From positions 124,001 to 188,000 of the forward strand of contig NZ_JAQSLN010000003.1 of the NCBI RefSeq assembly GCF_028649655.1: DNA of 64,000 nucleotides, written 5' to 3'. The notes beneath the pieces were generated by a model. That model saw only the letters and a program-made list of their open reading frames with translations. It had not been told where the DNA came from and did no database searches. The stretch is from Halobacteriovorax sp. GB3 (GTDB lineage: Bacteria; Bdellovibrionota; Bacteriovoracia; Bacteriovoracales; Bacteriovoracaceae). Numbering within the stretch: the stretch's first letter is position 1; each line of letters opens with the position of its first letter. The translations under genes were made by a program, and so were the position numbers. Below, in pieces: positions 15,788-24,916 of the stretch.

Positions 15788-16999
15788 ATGTGTCGTCTAT
15801 TGTACGCCTTTTTCTTTCTCTACTTTGTTAGTTCTAGCTCTCACGCTTTTTGGTCTAAAGAAGTTTATGAGCATGCTGATCAATTTCCTATGCAATTACA
15901 GGGACAATTTGCAACAACTCTAACGGGGACCTGTATGGAGCCTAAAGGCCACTATAGAAGAATGGGTGGTCATGTTGAGAAAGTTGCTATTAAAAATTCA
16001 TTTCTTAAAGGTAAGAAGATGAATATTCGCCTAGCGAGTGTATATAAGAGACAAGATGTTATCGACAAAAGTGCTCCTTTTGTCTTTTTTATTCCAGGGG
16101 CCTTCAATAACCTTGATGACAATCAAGGAAGACACCTTATGGATCTCTTTCTACAAAAAGGCTATAACGTTGTGACAACTCCAAATCCATGGGGAACTGA
16201 CTTCATTAAATTAGGAGTTAAAGCACCAATAGGTAGTTTTGTTTACGAGGGTGAAGTTCTCTATGAGACGTTTTTAAATACTTTCAAAAAACTTAAGCGC
16301 GATGGCTACGCTGTTCCAAGCATACGATTAGTAGGTGTGAGTTATGGAAGTTTTCTCTCCGCCATGATCAGTGCTTTTAATGTAAAAGATAATTATCCTC
16401 TTCCTTTGAAAGACACGACGATCTTATCGCCTCCTTTCCATTTGGGAGAAACGATTTCTAGATTAGATTATTATGTTAATGAGTCTAGGCCTTATATAAA
16501 TGATAATTTGGTAAAGTCTCTGTATCGTTTGGTGTCCTTTTGTCGAAATGTTGACTATAGAGATCACGAAAAATTTTCTGAGAATAGGGCGATGAGTTTA
16601 GTTATTGGTGCTGGCTTTCATCGTGATCTCATTGCTTCTACAATACTTTACGATCGATTGAATAATCTTAATAAAATTCCTGGTCGTTTTTGGCGCACAC
16701 TTTCTAAAAAACATTTAAAGTGGAGAAAGAATTTAACGTTCAAAAAGTATTTTGATACTTACGCTAAAGAAGCTCGCATTGAGATGATGAGTAAAAAAGG
16801 TGATATTAACTATTGGTTAGATCTCGCTAGAGATGGGGGATACGACGATATTCGTATTTTAACTACTGATAACGACTTTTTAAATGAGCCAATATCAGCT
16901 TTTTCTCCAATCGAAAAAACCATCACGCTCCAATCTGGCGGTCACTACGGTTATCGTGGACTTTCATGGTATCGTGATTTAATCGATCTCTCATTTTAA
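15788..16999 (+). CDS. Exported alpha/beta-hydrolase
   Basis: 403 residues with an N-terminal signal peptide (about 1-20, ending SSSHA). The hydrolase fold is indicated by 'FVFFIPGAFNN' (oxyanion loop), 'LVGVSYGSFLSA' (nucleophile Ser in G-x-S-x-G), a late acidic 'LTTDNDFLNE' and the His in 'LQSGGHYGYRG'. Substrate unknown; a periplasmic or outer-surface esterase or lipase is plausible. The start is the ATG at 15788, with GGGGA five to ten bases upstream; an in-frame TTG at 15776 lies before that site and is unlikely. A hairpin follows before yaaA. Confidence 0.8.
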   Translation: MCRLLYAFFFLYFVSSSSHAFWSKEVYEHADQFPMQLQGQFATTLTGTCMEPKGHYRRMGGHVEKVAIKNSFLKGKKMNIRLASVYKRQDVIDKSAPFVFFIPGAFNNLDDNQGRHLMDLFLQKGYNVVTTPNPWGTDFIKLGVKAPIGSFVYEGEVLYETFLNTFKKLKRDGYAVPSIRLVGVSYGSFLSAMISAFNVKDNYPLPLKDTTILSPPFHLGETISRLDYYVNESRPYINDNLVKSLYRLVSFCRNVDYRDHEKFSENRAMSLVIGAGFHRDLIASTILYDRLNNLNKIPGRFWRTLSKKHLKWRKNLTFKKYFDTYAKEARIEMMSKKGDINYWLDLARDGGYDDIRILTTDNDFLNEPISAFSPIEKTITLQSGGHYGYRGLSWYRDLIDLSF

Positions 17000-17019
17000 A
17001 AATTAAATTCTTCGTGGTA

Positions 17020-17039
17020 GACTCCTTGAAAAAGGAGTC
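17020..17039 (+). promoter_or_regulatory. yaaA: Hairpin with GAAA tetraloop that buries the yaaA ribosome-binding site
   Basis: GACTCCTT-GAAA-AAGGAGTC: a perfect 8-bp stem closed by a GNRA tetraloop. The 3' arm contains AAGGAG (17032-17037), five bases before the yaaA ATG at 17043, so ribosome binding requires the stem to open. No T-run follows, so it is not a standard terminator of the preceding gene. Confidence 0.7.
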
Positions 17040-17042
17040 ACT

Positions 17043-17816
17043 ATGAAAATTATTGTTTCACCTGCTAAAAAGCTTGATTTTGATGAATTCGCTCCTGTGA
17101 GCAAATTCACCAGTCCAAAATATTTAGACGAGTCAAAAAGGCTTATCAATGTTCTTAGAAAATATACAGAATCTGATATCGCTAAACTGATGAAGCTTTC
17201 TGATAGCTTAGCTAAGCTTAACGTCGATCGTTACAAATCTTTCAATCCACCATTTGATCTAGAAAATGCTAAACAGGCCATGTATGCTTTTCAAGGTGAT
17301 ACTTACAAAGGTCTTCGAGCTGTTGATTTTTCAAAAGACGAGGCTAATTATGCTCAAAAGTCTCTTCGTATTCTCTCTGGTCTTTACGGCGTCCTTCGAC
17401 CGCTCGATCTTATTCAACCTTATCGCTTAGAGATGGGAACAAAACTACCTTGTGAAGGAAATAAGAACCTCTACGGTTTTTGGAAAGATACGCTAACTGA
17501 AGACCTCAATAAAGAGTTAAAAAAAGATAAAGATTGTGCTCTTATTAACCTCGCTTCTAAAGAGTACTTTAGTTCTCTCGACTTTTCTAAGTTAAGTGTA
17601 CCCGTTATCACATGCCACTTTATGGAAAAGAAAAATGATGGTTATAAAGTCGTTGGCCTCTTTGCTAAAAGAGCAAGGGGAATGATGAGTCGTTACATCA
17701 TTGAAAATCAAATTACAAAAGTATCTGGTCTTAAAGATTTCAACGAGCAGGGTTATCTCTATGATGCAAAGGCCTCTGATGATCTCAACTTAGTTTTCAA
17801 AAGAGATCAGTCTTAA
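17043..17816 (+). CDS. yaaA: Peroxide stress protein YaaA (UPF0246/DUF328)
   Basis: A full-length YaaA (257 residues, as in E. coli 258). The opening 'MKIIVSPAKKLDF' and the blocks 'AMYAFQGDTYKGL', 'RILSGLYGVLRPLDLIQPYRLEMGT', 'INLASKEYF' and 'KRARGMMSRYIIEN' are family signatures. In E. coli YaaA lowers intracellular free iron under hydrogen peroxide and so limits DNA damage; the same role here is inference. Translation is probably controlled by the hairpin over its ribosome site. An imperfect terminator follows. Confidence 0.95.
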   Translation: MKIIVSPAKKLDFDEFAPVSKFTSPKYLDESKRLINVLRKYTESDIAKLMKLSDSLAKLNVDRYKSFNPPFDLENAKQAMYAFQGDTYKGLRAVDFSKDEANYAQKSLRILSGLYGVLRPLDLIQPYRLEMGTKLPCEGNKNLYGFWKDTLTEDLNKELKKDKDCALINLASKEYFSSLDFSKLSVPVITCHFMEKKNDGYKVVGLFAKRARGMMSRYIIENQITKVSGLKDFNEQGYLYDAKASDDLNLVFKRDQS

Positions 17817-17829
17817 TTATTCTCAATTA

Positions 17830-17854
17830 AAATGGGCCTTTGAAAGGCCCATTT
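17830..17854 (+). terminator. Stem-loop after yaaA
   Basis: AAATGGGCC and GGCCCATTT pair around TTTGAAA, 13 bases past the yaaA stop. The T-run is short (ATTTGTCC), so termination may be weak. Confidence 0.65.
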
Positions 17855-17941
17855 GTCCATTAAACTTAATTTATTCGTTGTAAATAATTCATATTTTCTC
17901 TTTGGCATTGTTCTTGCTCCTAATTGTGTTAATTGAGCTAT

Positions 17942-17958
17942 AGAAGAAGGATTCTTCT
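17942..17958. repeat. Short inverted repeat upstream of the giant secreted protein
   Basis: AGAAGAA-GGA-TTCTTCT, a 7-3-7 palindrome about 100 bases before the GTG start at 18058. A TTGACA follows at 17963 but no matching -10 is found at 16-18 bases, so the promoter is not placed. Confidence 0.35.
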
Positions 17959-18057
17959 CAAGTTGACACTATTTTAAAGGGCAATTTGGCCCTGATGTCT
18001 TCTTATTGGTTTCAAAATGACACATTTTTAATTTCGATATATTCACGAGGGGGAATT

Positions 18058-21000
18058 GTGAAATCCAAATTGGTCTTACTATCTATAGGAACGATCTTGC
18101 TTTCATCTCCACTAGCTCAGGCTAGATGGCAAGATGATTTTATAGGGAATCCAAGTTTCAAATTAAATGAGGACTTAAATCTCTCTAATCTAACGAGAGA
18201 AGTTTCACGTTTAGAACGACTCTACAACAGCAAACAACAACTTACTGATCGTGAAGTTAAACGCTTAAACGAAGCCGTTAAATCGCTCTCTCTTATGGAG
18301 CGAGCTATCAGTCAAATCGAAACTGAAATAGCAAATCATGTAACTGAAATTTCAACTAATAGGGCGGAGATTGGAAAATTAAAAAATTCAAACAAGCAAT
18401 TTTCTACGGCGCTCAGTTCTAAAAAGGAAGAGATTACTAAGAAGAATAACCAAATTGAAGGTGTTAAAAAAGATATTAGTAATCTTCAGGCAAGCCTTAA
18501 AAAAGTACAAGCAGAGTGTCAGGCAGCACCAACTGATCAATGTACGCAAAAAATATCTAGCTTAAAACTAAATATTAAAAACAAAAGTACACTTAGAGAT
18601 CAATTGGTCGTTCAGTTAGCATCACTCATCAAAACCAGAGATAAGATTCAAAGTAACCTTACTAAAAATAGCGCTGTTATTAGTCGTCTTGAAAAGAGAA
18701 GTTCTTCCTTAGAGTTAGCGAATCAAAAGAAGGTTCAGCAAAATATAAAGAATAAAAAAGATCTCATTCCATTAAAGCGTGATGTTGAAAACCGCCACAG
18801 TATTGTTCAAAAAGCTGAGCGCGAATCAACTAGAGCAAAGAATACTTTAATTGGTGCACAAAAAGGACGTGATCAATATCGTCAAGACCTGATAAAGAGA
18901 GTGCTCATTGTGAACGATCAAGGGGCGCTAAGAGCTACTGAAGATGCTTATGATGATGGTTATGAACTTGCTTATCGTCTGGGTAAAAGTTACGGGGAAA
19001 GAGATGGCCGTGAGGATGGACTGAGCGAAGGGGCAAGTGACGCTAAGCGCAGAGATTATGATAAAGGTTATGCTGAGGGGCTAGTACTTGGAAAGGCCGA
19101 TGCACAAATTGAAGGAAGGCAAAATGGTGAGCGCGAGGGTCGAATTCAAGGAAATAAACTCGCTGCTATCGATCAAGCAAAAAAAGATGCCTTTGAAGCT
19201 GCTAAAATATCTGATGCAAAAGCAAAGGGACTTCGAGAAGGCTCAATCGCTGGTAATGAACTTGCGCTAAAAGAGGGAAATTTAGATGGTTCTGATCTTG
19301 GAATGAAAGAAGCGATCAAGGAGAAAGAGAGTCAGAAACTTAAAAAAGTCTCACTTCCTGGTCAATTCGCTGGAGCTTTTACAAAAGTTATTCCTAAGAT
19401 GCCTCTGAATTATAGAGGAAAGGCCTATAATCCTAATAAAGATTTTAAAAGAAAAGTGGTAGAGAAATCATATCGTGATGGTTATGAGTTCAAATATTCA
19501 GATGAGATTCAAAGATCTTATTATAAGAACGTTTCAAGCATCTATGAATCAGTCTATGAAGATGTGTATAATGAAAATTATCGATCAAAATTTGAACTAA
19601 CTTATCAAGAAGAAATTGCTAGAGGAAGATCGACTGGTCATAAAAAGGCCTACGGTGATCACTACACTGGGTACTATCAAAAGGCTTATAAAGATAAGTT
19701 GGAACACTATAGACGTTCACCGTTGAAAGATTCATCTGAATATCAACAGCAATATAAAGTAACTTTTAAAACTGCTTACGAAAAAGAGTACAATATTCTT
19801 AAGGATAAGGTTTTCGCTCAAGAGAAAAACCGTGTTTATCAATTAAAGTATCCTCTCTATCTTGAACAATCTCGAGTAAAGAGAAAAAATGATGTCCTTG
19901 ATATTTATCAAAAACATGCCGTTTTAAAGTATGAAAGTCATTCATTTGTCGATGGTGGGGTTAATAAAGTTGGGCAAAGAGATGGAATTGTCATGCCTAA
20001 TGAGGCCCTTTACATAAATATGACGATTTCAAACTTTGGGAAAGCTCCAGCGAAAAATGTTGAAGTTAAAGTTGGTTCAAATAAAACCTATACGATCAAT
20101 GAAATTCCTGGGGCATCTAGCGTTACGGTACAAGGCGCAGCAAAAGATATCGCACCCAACCGACTCGGGTCTTCTTTTGTTTCCAATGTGACGGTCCGTT
20201 ATCCGCTTACAGCTGAAACAAAAATCCAGGGTCTATATCACGAAAGAGGAGATATTCTAAATTCTAGTATTCGTGGTTCTTTCAATGTCCTTTATCCTTT
20301 AACAGTAGAAGATTTATCGATTAGTGGTGATCTAATTGTTGGTAAAGAAAATCAGGTTAAAGCTACTGTTTCAACGCGTGCCATTCGCTCGTACAAGGGG
20401 AAGATTGAAATCAAATTACAAGCTAGCTTAGATGGTATGGTTAGATCTTCTTTTAATGATCTTGAGTCCATCTCTAGGAGTGCTGCACTAAAGGGAGCTT
20501 CGATTTTGGTTTCCGATAAAAAAGATGCTTACCAAGATCTTTATCTTCAAGCAAAAATCTATAAAGATGGAATCCTACTAGGGCAAAATGAGCAACAGCT
20601 TAAAGTCGTGGCCAAAGAGGGATTCTCAATGAAAGATTCGGGAATTGTTGCACTCGTTAATGGAAGTGATAGAAATAATGACATTTATCATTTGATTGAA
20701 CAACTCGGTGGAGCTTCAAGAGTAGCTGTTTTAGATACTTCTCTTTCTGGTAATAAATCTGTTTTAGAAAAGGGTCTATCTAAGGCCAAGGTCTTTACAA
20801 ATAATAAAAATAGTCTTTCGTCACTCGATCAATTGATGTTAAAAGCAAAAGACTCGTCATTTGTGTATTTAAATGATGATAAAAACTTTAATGAATATTC
20901 TTCTAAGATGAGAGCGCTAAAGCATTCGAAGTCGCTTGGATTCAAGTATGGAAGTGAGAAAAAAGAAATTCAAACTATTCTATTAAACAATAGACTCAAT

Positions 21001-21591
21001 AGAGAGTTGAGTTCCTCGTCTGTTTTACTTGTTTCGGATTCTTCTGATATTGTTGATCTTAAGACATTATCTTCACTCTTTTCTAAAACGAATGATGAGT
21101 TGATTGAAGGGATTCGCAAGATCAGTGATGAAAGCTACTTTCATACAAATGATCAAATACAAAAAAGAATTCAGGTTGCAATGATTCGCTCTATTCATGA
21201 AAACCATAATATCAACCAAGCTTATCTTGCTAGTGGAAGTGTCGTATCAAGAGATAAGGATATTGCAAGAATTGTTCAAAGAGATAAGAATCTATTTCAC
21301 AATAAACTTGGAAAAATAGTAAAAAAGAGCGTTAAAGTTGCCAATATTGGACTTTATCTTTTTGCCTACAACTATTACTATGTAATGAAGAGTGCGACTT
21401 CTTCTTGGAAGCCAACTTCGAGAGATTTTACAATGGCAATTACAAATAGACTTTACGGTGCGCTATTTATTGATGGAGCTCTTGAAGACGTTAAAGATGG
21501 TCACAAAAAGCTTAAATCGCATTCACGTTCACTTTACAATAAAGTTGATAGTAACCAAGGTTTACATGCACCTTTTGACTTCTCTCTTTAA
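18058..21591 (+). CDS. Giant exported protein with coiled coil, Gly ladder and Tyr ladder
   Basis: Unknown family, 1177 residues. The start is GTG at 18058, with GAGGGGG five bases upstream and a signal peptide (KSKLVLLSIGTILLSSPLAQA) right after; the frame is open from 17986 but lacks these. In order: coiled coil (about 25-290), a segment with Gly every fourth residue such as 'YGERDGREDGLSEG' and 'EGRQNGEREGRIQG' (about 297-415), a Tyr-rich segment with Tyr every fourth residue such as 'YESVYEDVYNENY' (about 457-615), a beta-rich part resembling CARDB/Ig-like adhesion domains ('MTISNFGKAPAKNVEVKVG', about 630-850), and a mixed C-terminal part with a hydrophobic segment at about 1094-1112. 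Likely an envelope or surface structural protein; role unknown. Confidence 0.75.
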   Translation: MKSKLVLLSIGTILLSSPLAQARWQDDFIGNPSFKLNEDLNLSNLTREVSRLERLYNSKQQLTDREVKRLNEAVKSLSLMERAISQIETEIANHVTEISTNRAEIGKLKNSNKQFSTALSSKKEEITKKNNQIEGVKKDISNLQASLKKVQAECQAAPTDQCTQKISSLKLNIKNKSTLRDQLVVQLASLIKTRDKIQSNLTKNSAVISRLEKRSSSLELANQKKVQQNIKNKKDLIPLKRDVENRHSIVQKAERESTRAKNTLIGAQKGRDQYRQDLIKRVLIVNDQGALRATEDAYDDGYELAYRLGKSYGERDGREDGLSEGASDAKRRDYDKGYAEGLVLGKADAQIEGRQNGEREGRIQGNKLAAIDQAKKDAFEAAKISDAKAKGLREGSIAGNELALKEGNLDGSDLGMKEAIKEKESQKLKKVSLPGQFAGAFTKVIPKMPLNYRGKAYNPNKDFKRKVVEKSYRDGYEFKYSDEIQRSYYKNVSSIYESVYEDVYNENYRSKFELTYQEEIARGRSTGHKKAYGDHYTGYYQKAYKDKLEHYRRSPLKDSSEYQQQYKVTFKTAYEKEYNILKDKVFAQEKNRVYQLKYPLYLEQSRVKRKNDVLDIYQKHAVLKYESHSFVDGGVNKVGQRDGIVMPNEALYINMTISNFGKAPAKNVEVKVGSNKTYTINEIPGASSVTVQGAAKDIAPNRLGSSFVSNVTVRYPLTAETKIQGLYHERGDILNSSIRGSFNVLYPLTVEDLSISGDLIVGKENQVKATVSTRAIRSYKGKIEIKLQASLDGMVRSSFNDLESISRSAALKGASILVSDKKDAYQDLYLQAKIYKDGILLGQNEQQLKVVAKEGFSMKDSGIVALVNGSDRNNDIYHLIEQLGGASRVAVLDTSLSGNKSVLEKGLSKAKVFTNNKNSLSSLDQLMLKAKDSSFVYLNDDKNFNEYSSKMRALKHSKSLGFKYGSEKKEIQTILLNNRLNRELSSSSVLLVSDSSDIVDLKTLSSLFSKTNDELIEGIRKISDESYFHTNDQIQKRIQVAMIRSIHENHNINQAYLASGSVVSRDKDIARIVQRDKNLFHNKLGKIVKKSVKVANIGLYLFAYNYYYVMKSATSSWKPTSRDFTMAITNRLYGALFIDGALEDVKDGHKKLKSHSRSLYNKVDSNQGLHAPFDFSL

Positions 21592-22210
21592 TTTTTCATC
21601 TTATATGGCAAAGGGTCTCGTGATTGGGACCCTTTGTTTCTTTTCAATATCTTCTTTGGCAATTAAACAATATCATATCGCATTGGTGGATACCTTTTTT
21701 TGTCCAAGCGCCCTTGTATTACCAAGTGGAATTGAGTTGGACTTTGTAGAGACTACAATTGAGAACACTTGTCAAAAAGAAGATCTCAAAGGCCGTAAGT
21801 ATCATGGACATCAGGTCTTAGAGAAACTCTTGTATTACTATTCAAAAAAGAAGTTGGAAAAAAAGGCCAAATTGAAAATAACTCTTGTTACTGTTTTTCA
21901 TCAGTCGGGCAGGCAAGATCTAAAGGCCTGGCGAGATGTTTTTTCTTTGAAAAACCAAAAGAGATATGATGCCTATCTAATTTCTGTAGGAATTCCTTTT
22001 AAATCAAAAGAGCAGTATTCTTCAATGGATAATATTGTCTTTAAAAGGCCTGTCTATGTCGCAAGGCCAGCTTACCAAAAAGGTGTTTCAAAGCTCAATT
22101 TGGTTTGGCCTTCAACAGTAAAGGATAAGAATATTAAGATTGTCGATATTGTTGAGCCTGAGATAAGTTCTTCTTTATCTGTACCTTTGTACTTTCTCAA
22201 TCAAATTTAA
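21566..22210 (+). CDS. Small exported protein of unknown function
   Basis: The start is placed at 21566, where CAAGG precedes the ATG and the product overlaps the previous gene by 26 bases; an ATG at 21605 without SD is the alternative. Either start gives a signal peptide ending near 'SISSLA'. The mature part begins 'IKQYHIALVDTFFCPS' and later has 'YHGHQVLEKLL' and 'DAYLISVGIPF', an order that faintly recalls the Asp, His and core strands of subtilases, but no Ser motif is present, so this is not called a protease. Coupling to the giant secreted protein suggests a shared process. The end meets the convergent kinase gene (4-base overlap). Confidence 0.65.
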   Translation: MHLLTSLFNFSSYMAKGLVIGTLCFFSISSLAIKQYHIALVDTFFCPSALVLPSGIELDFVETTIENTCQKEDLKGRKYHGHQVLEKLLYYYSKKKLEKKAKLKITLVTVFHQSGRQDLKAWRDVFSLKNQKRYDAYLISVGIPFKSKEQYSSMDNIVFKRPVYVARPAYQKGVSKLNLVWPSTVKDKNIKIVDIVEPEISSSLSVPLYFLNQI

Positions 22211-24771
22211 CTGGCGTATTTAAAAATCTTTTTCATTAGGGATTTCTTCTTGATTGGCTTTGCTATGTACTCTGTACAACCGGCCTTAAGTCCTCTTTGA
22301 ATATCCTCGTCAAAGCTTTTGGCAGAAAGACCAATGATTGGAGTAAGGATATTTCTTTCTTTCTTAAGCTTCGTGATAAGTTTAGTGGCTTCATAGCCGT
22401 CCATGACGGGCATTTGCATGTCCATGATGATAAGGTCATATTCATTTAATTCAAAAAGCTCTACGGCCCTTTTTCCGTTCTCTGCAAATTGAATTTTAAA
22501 CTCGGTGTCTTTGAAATAGAAATCGAGGAGTTTTCTATTATCTTCAGTATCTTCAGCAATGAGAATGTTAAATTTATCGTTTTCACTTCTCTTTCTAAAC
22601 TTTATCTCTCTTGTTTTTTCGATCATTTCTTCTTCAATCATTTTATCTTTTTGAACACGATTGAGTTCAAATTTTACGACAATCGTTGTTCCTATTCCTA
22701 TTTCACTCGATGCATGTATTTCACCACCAAGGGCCTCTATAATTGATCGGGATACTTGAAGTCCCAGTCCATTTCTAACAACCTCTTGGATCGCTCGCTG
22801 CGAGAAGGGAAGAAAGAGAGAGTCGAGTTGCTTTTTAGGGATACCAATTCCTGTATCGGCTACAGTTAAAAGGAATCCTTCTTTGTTTGCATTTGTTGTA
22901 TTGTAACGCTTTAAAGAGATATGAATTTTCCCTTCATCTGTATACTTAATGGCATTGCTAATGAGATTGGTGAAGACCTGATTAATTCTCGTTTCATCAC
23001 CCATAACATCGAATTCTAAAAGAGGATCGATTTCAACATCATAAGTAAGATTTAGTTCTGAAGCGTGAATTCTCATGAGTGCATTTATTTCTTCGAAAGT
23101 TTTTCTAAGATTAAAGTAATGTTCCTCGAGTTTAATATTTGTAGAGTGATCGATCTTGGCAAGGTAGAGGATCTTGGCCACGACAGACTTTATATTTTCT
23201 CCAGAGTTTTTAATCATCTGAAAGTACTCAAGTTGCTCTTTGTTCATTTTATTTTCATGAACGAGCTCTATGGCGCCAAGAAGAATGTTGAGAGGGGTCC
23301 TTATTTCATGGCTAATATTGGCCAGGAAGTGGGCCTTAGATTTTGCTGAGTAGAGGAGTTCTTTTTCCGTGTCCTTTTGACGTTGAACTGTTTGCTCAAG
23401 TGAGCTTAGACTTTTCTTTAAATTAGCGTCTTTCTCTTGGAGAAGAGTAAGCAATTTATTATAGGAACTTGTAAACTCATGCAGCTCTCTTGCTAGGCCT
23501 TTGATTCTAATGGGCTCAACTTCATCGAGATTATCTTGTGATTTAATTTTACCGGCCATCATTGCCATCTTTTCTCTAATTTTATTCATCGGAGAGAAAA
23601 CAAGTTTCCTAAGTCCTGTAATGGCCAAAATCGTTAAGAGAATTGTTAGAATTAAAAAGATAGCTTGAATATTGTTCTTTGTTTCATAAGTTCTAGCAAA
23701 ACTTTCCTTTAAAGGAACAGTCCTAATTATCTTCCAATATGTATAGGGAACTAAGAAGGTAGTATAGAGGACTTTAGTTTCTTGGTTAGTTTCATTGTAG
23801 AGCTTGTAGTTATTTAATTGATGATTGTCATAAAAGATATTCAGTATGGATAGAGCATAGAAGAAAGCGGCCTTGTTATTCAAATTGTAAGTATTTTTTA
23901 AGAGCTTCTGCTTTATAGTTTCAGTCTCTTCTTTAGAATAATTATTATTATCTTTAATTGTCGTCTCTATTTTTGTTAATAGACGCTCGACTGTTTCTTC
24001 CTTCTTTTTGGCGAGTGGATTTTTGATAATTCGGTTGTCGTCTTTATCAAATAATTGCGTTTTAACATTTGACGAGTTAACTTCTGAAAGAAATAAGGTA
24101 AGCCATGATAAGCGAACATCTATTGTTGCAACTCCAATGAACTTATCATTTTCAATAATTGGAGCAGAAACTGTGACCATTGGCTCTAAGCTATGAGGGT
24201 CTGTGTAGGCATTGCTCCATATGGTTCTACTCGATCGTTTCAAAAAAGAAGCTGTCACATACCAGTTTTCATTATGGTATCCTGGAGAGTGAAGAAACTC
24301 TCTTCTATAGTCACGATCTTTTTCAAATCTTTCTTTATCAAAAATTGGTGAAGGAATATTATAATCATCTATAAATTGAAGATTCTCATCTTCATTTCTC
24401 GCTAAGAAAAAACTTTTTTGACGTTTCTTTGAATCATAGGCATAGGGTTCATACCAAATTCCTCCACCGGCAATAGATAGAGATTGATCGTAGTCTATTG
24501 TTTCAACAAGTAATTTCTTTAAGACTGTTTCATCTTGGATTTTTGATTTACCGATTTTTGCTAATGTTCTTGCAAGTGTTTCAAAGCGAATAATCTTTGC
24601 GTGAAGCTTGGAGACAACATTATTTCCAATTTCAATTTCCTGATTAACTTTATTGCTTAACATGGCCGGAATGACTTCTTTTTCTACGATCATAAAGAGC
24701 GCACAAGCGAAGACTAAGGCGTATATAAAGATGCCCAGTATTAATTTTTTGGTCAGGTTAAGCTTCAACAT
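22207..24771 (-). CDS. Hybrid sensor histidine kinase with receiver domain
   Basis: 854 residues. Membrane segment at about 10-28, a large periplasmic double-Cache-like sensor ('GGGIWYEPYAYD', 'VSAPIIENDKFIGVATIDVR', about 30-365), a second membrane segment (about 370-388), a HAMP-like region and coiled coil, HisKA with 'HFLANISHEIRTPLNI' (phospho-His near 489), HATPase with 'INQVFTNLISNAIKYT', 'VADTGIGIP' and 'NGLGLQVSRSIIEALGG', and a C-terminal receiver 'ILIAEDTEDNRKLL', 'LIIMDMQMPVMDGY' (Asp near 782). It probably senses a small molecule outside and passes phosphate to an unlinked HPt protein or regulator. No partner regulator adjoins. Confidence 0.92.
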   Translation of the reverse strand: MLKLNLTKKLILGIFIYALVFACALFMIVEKEVIPAMLSNKVNQEIEIGNNVVSKLHAKIIRFETLARTLAKIGKSKIQDETVLKKLLVETIDYDQSLSIAGGGIWYEPYAYDSKKRQKSFFLARNEDENLQFIDDYNIPSPIFDKERFEKDRDYRREFLHSPGYHNENWYVTASFLKRSSRTIWSNAYTDPHSLEPMVTVSAPIIENDKFIGVATIDVRLSWLTLFLSEVNSSNVKTQLFDKDDNRIIKNPLAKKKEETVERLLTKIETTIKDNNNYSKEETETIKQKLLKNTYNLNNKAAFFYALSILNIFYDNHQLNNYKLYNETNQETKVLYTTFLVPYTYWKIIRTVPLKESFARTYETKNNIQAIFLILTILLTILAITGLRKLVFSPMNKIREKMAMMAGKIKSQDNLDEVEPIRIKGLARELHEFTSSYNKLLTLLQEKDANLKKSLSSLEQTVQRQKDTEKELLYSAKSKAHFLANISHEIRTPLNILLGAIELVHENKMNKEQLEYFQMIKNSGENIKSVVAKILYLAKIDHSTNIKLEEHYFNLRKTFEEINALMRIHASELNLTYDVEIDPLLEFDVMGDETRINQVFTNLISNAIKYTDEGKIHISLKRYNTTNANKEGFLLTVADTGIGIPKKQLDSLFLPFSQRAIQEVVRNGLGLQVSRSIIEALGGEIHASSEIGIGTTIVVKFELNRVQKDKMIEEEMIEKTREIKFRKRSENDKFNILIAEDTEDNRKLLDFYFKDTEFKIQFAENGKRAVELFELNEYDLIIMDMQMPVMDGYEATKLITKLKKERNILTPIIGLSAKSFDEDIQRGLKAGCTEYIAKPIKKKSLMKKIFKYAS

Positions 24772-24885
24772 TAATAGGGGTTGCCTTTTTTAATCATTTA
24801 TAACTCTTGATTATTTTAATTGAAGTTATGGTTTGTTTAATAAAAATTGTTAAGATCTAAGGATAATTGTACTTTGTTCAAGTTT

Positions 24886-24901
24886 GGGGCCCTAAGGCCC
24901 C
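24886..24901 (-). terminator. GC-rich hairpin after the Lys-rich protein gene
   Basis: GGGGCC-CTAA-GGCCCC, a 6-bp all-GC stem 15 bases past the stop at 24917 (minus strand). No T-run follows, so terminator activity is uncertain. Confidence 0.45.
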
Positions 24902-24916
24902 GAGATATCTTTTAGA

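Noticed and set aside
17986-18057. Longer N-terminus for the giant exported protein
   Set aside because: The added codons lack an SD and would precede, and so spoil, the signal peptide that begins at the GTG with GAGGGGG upstream.
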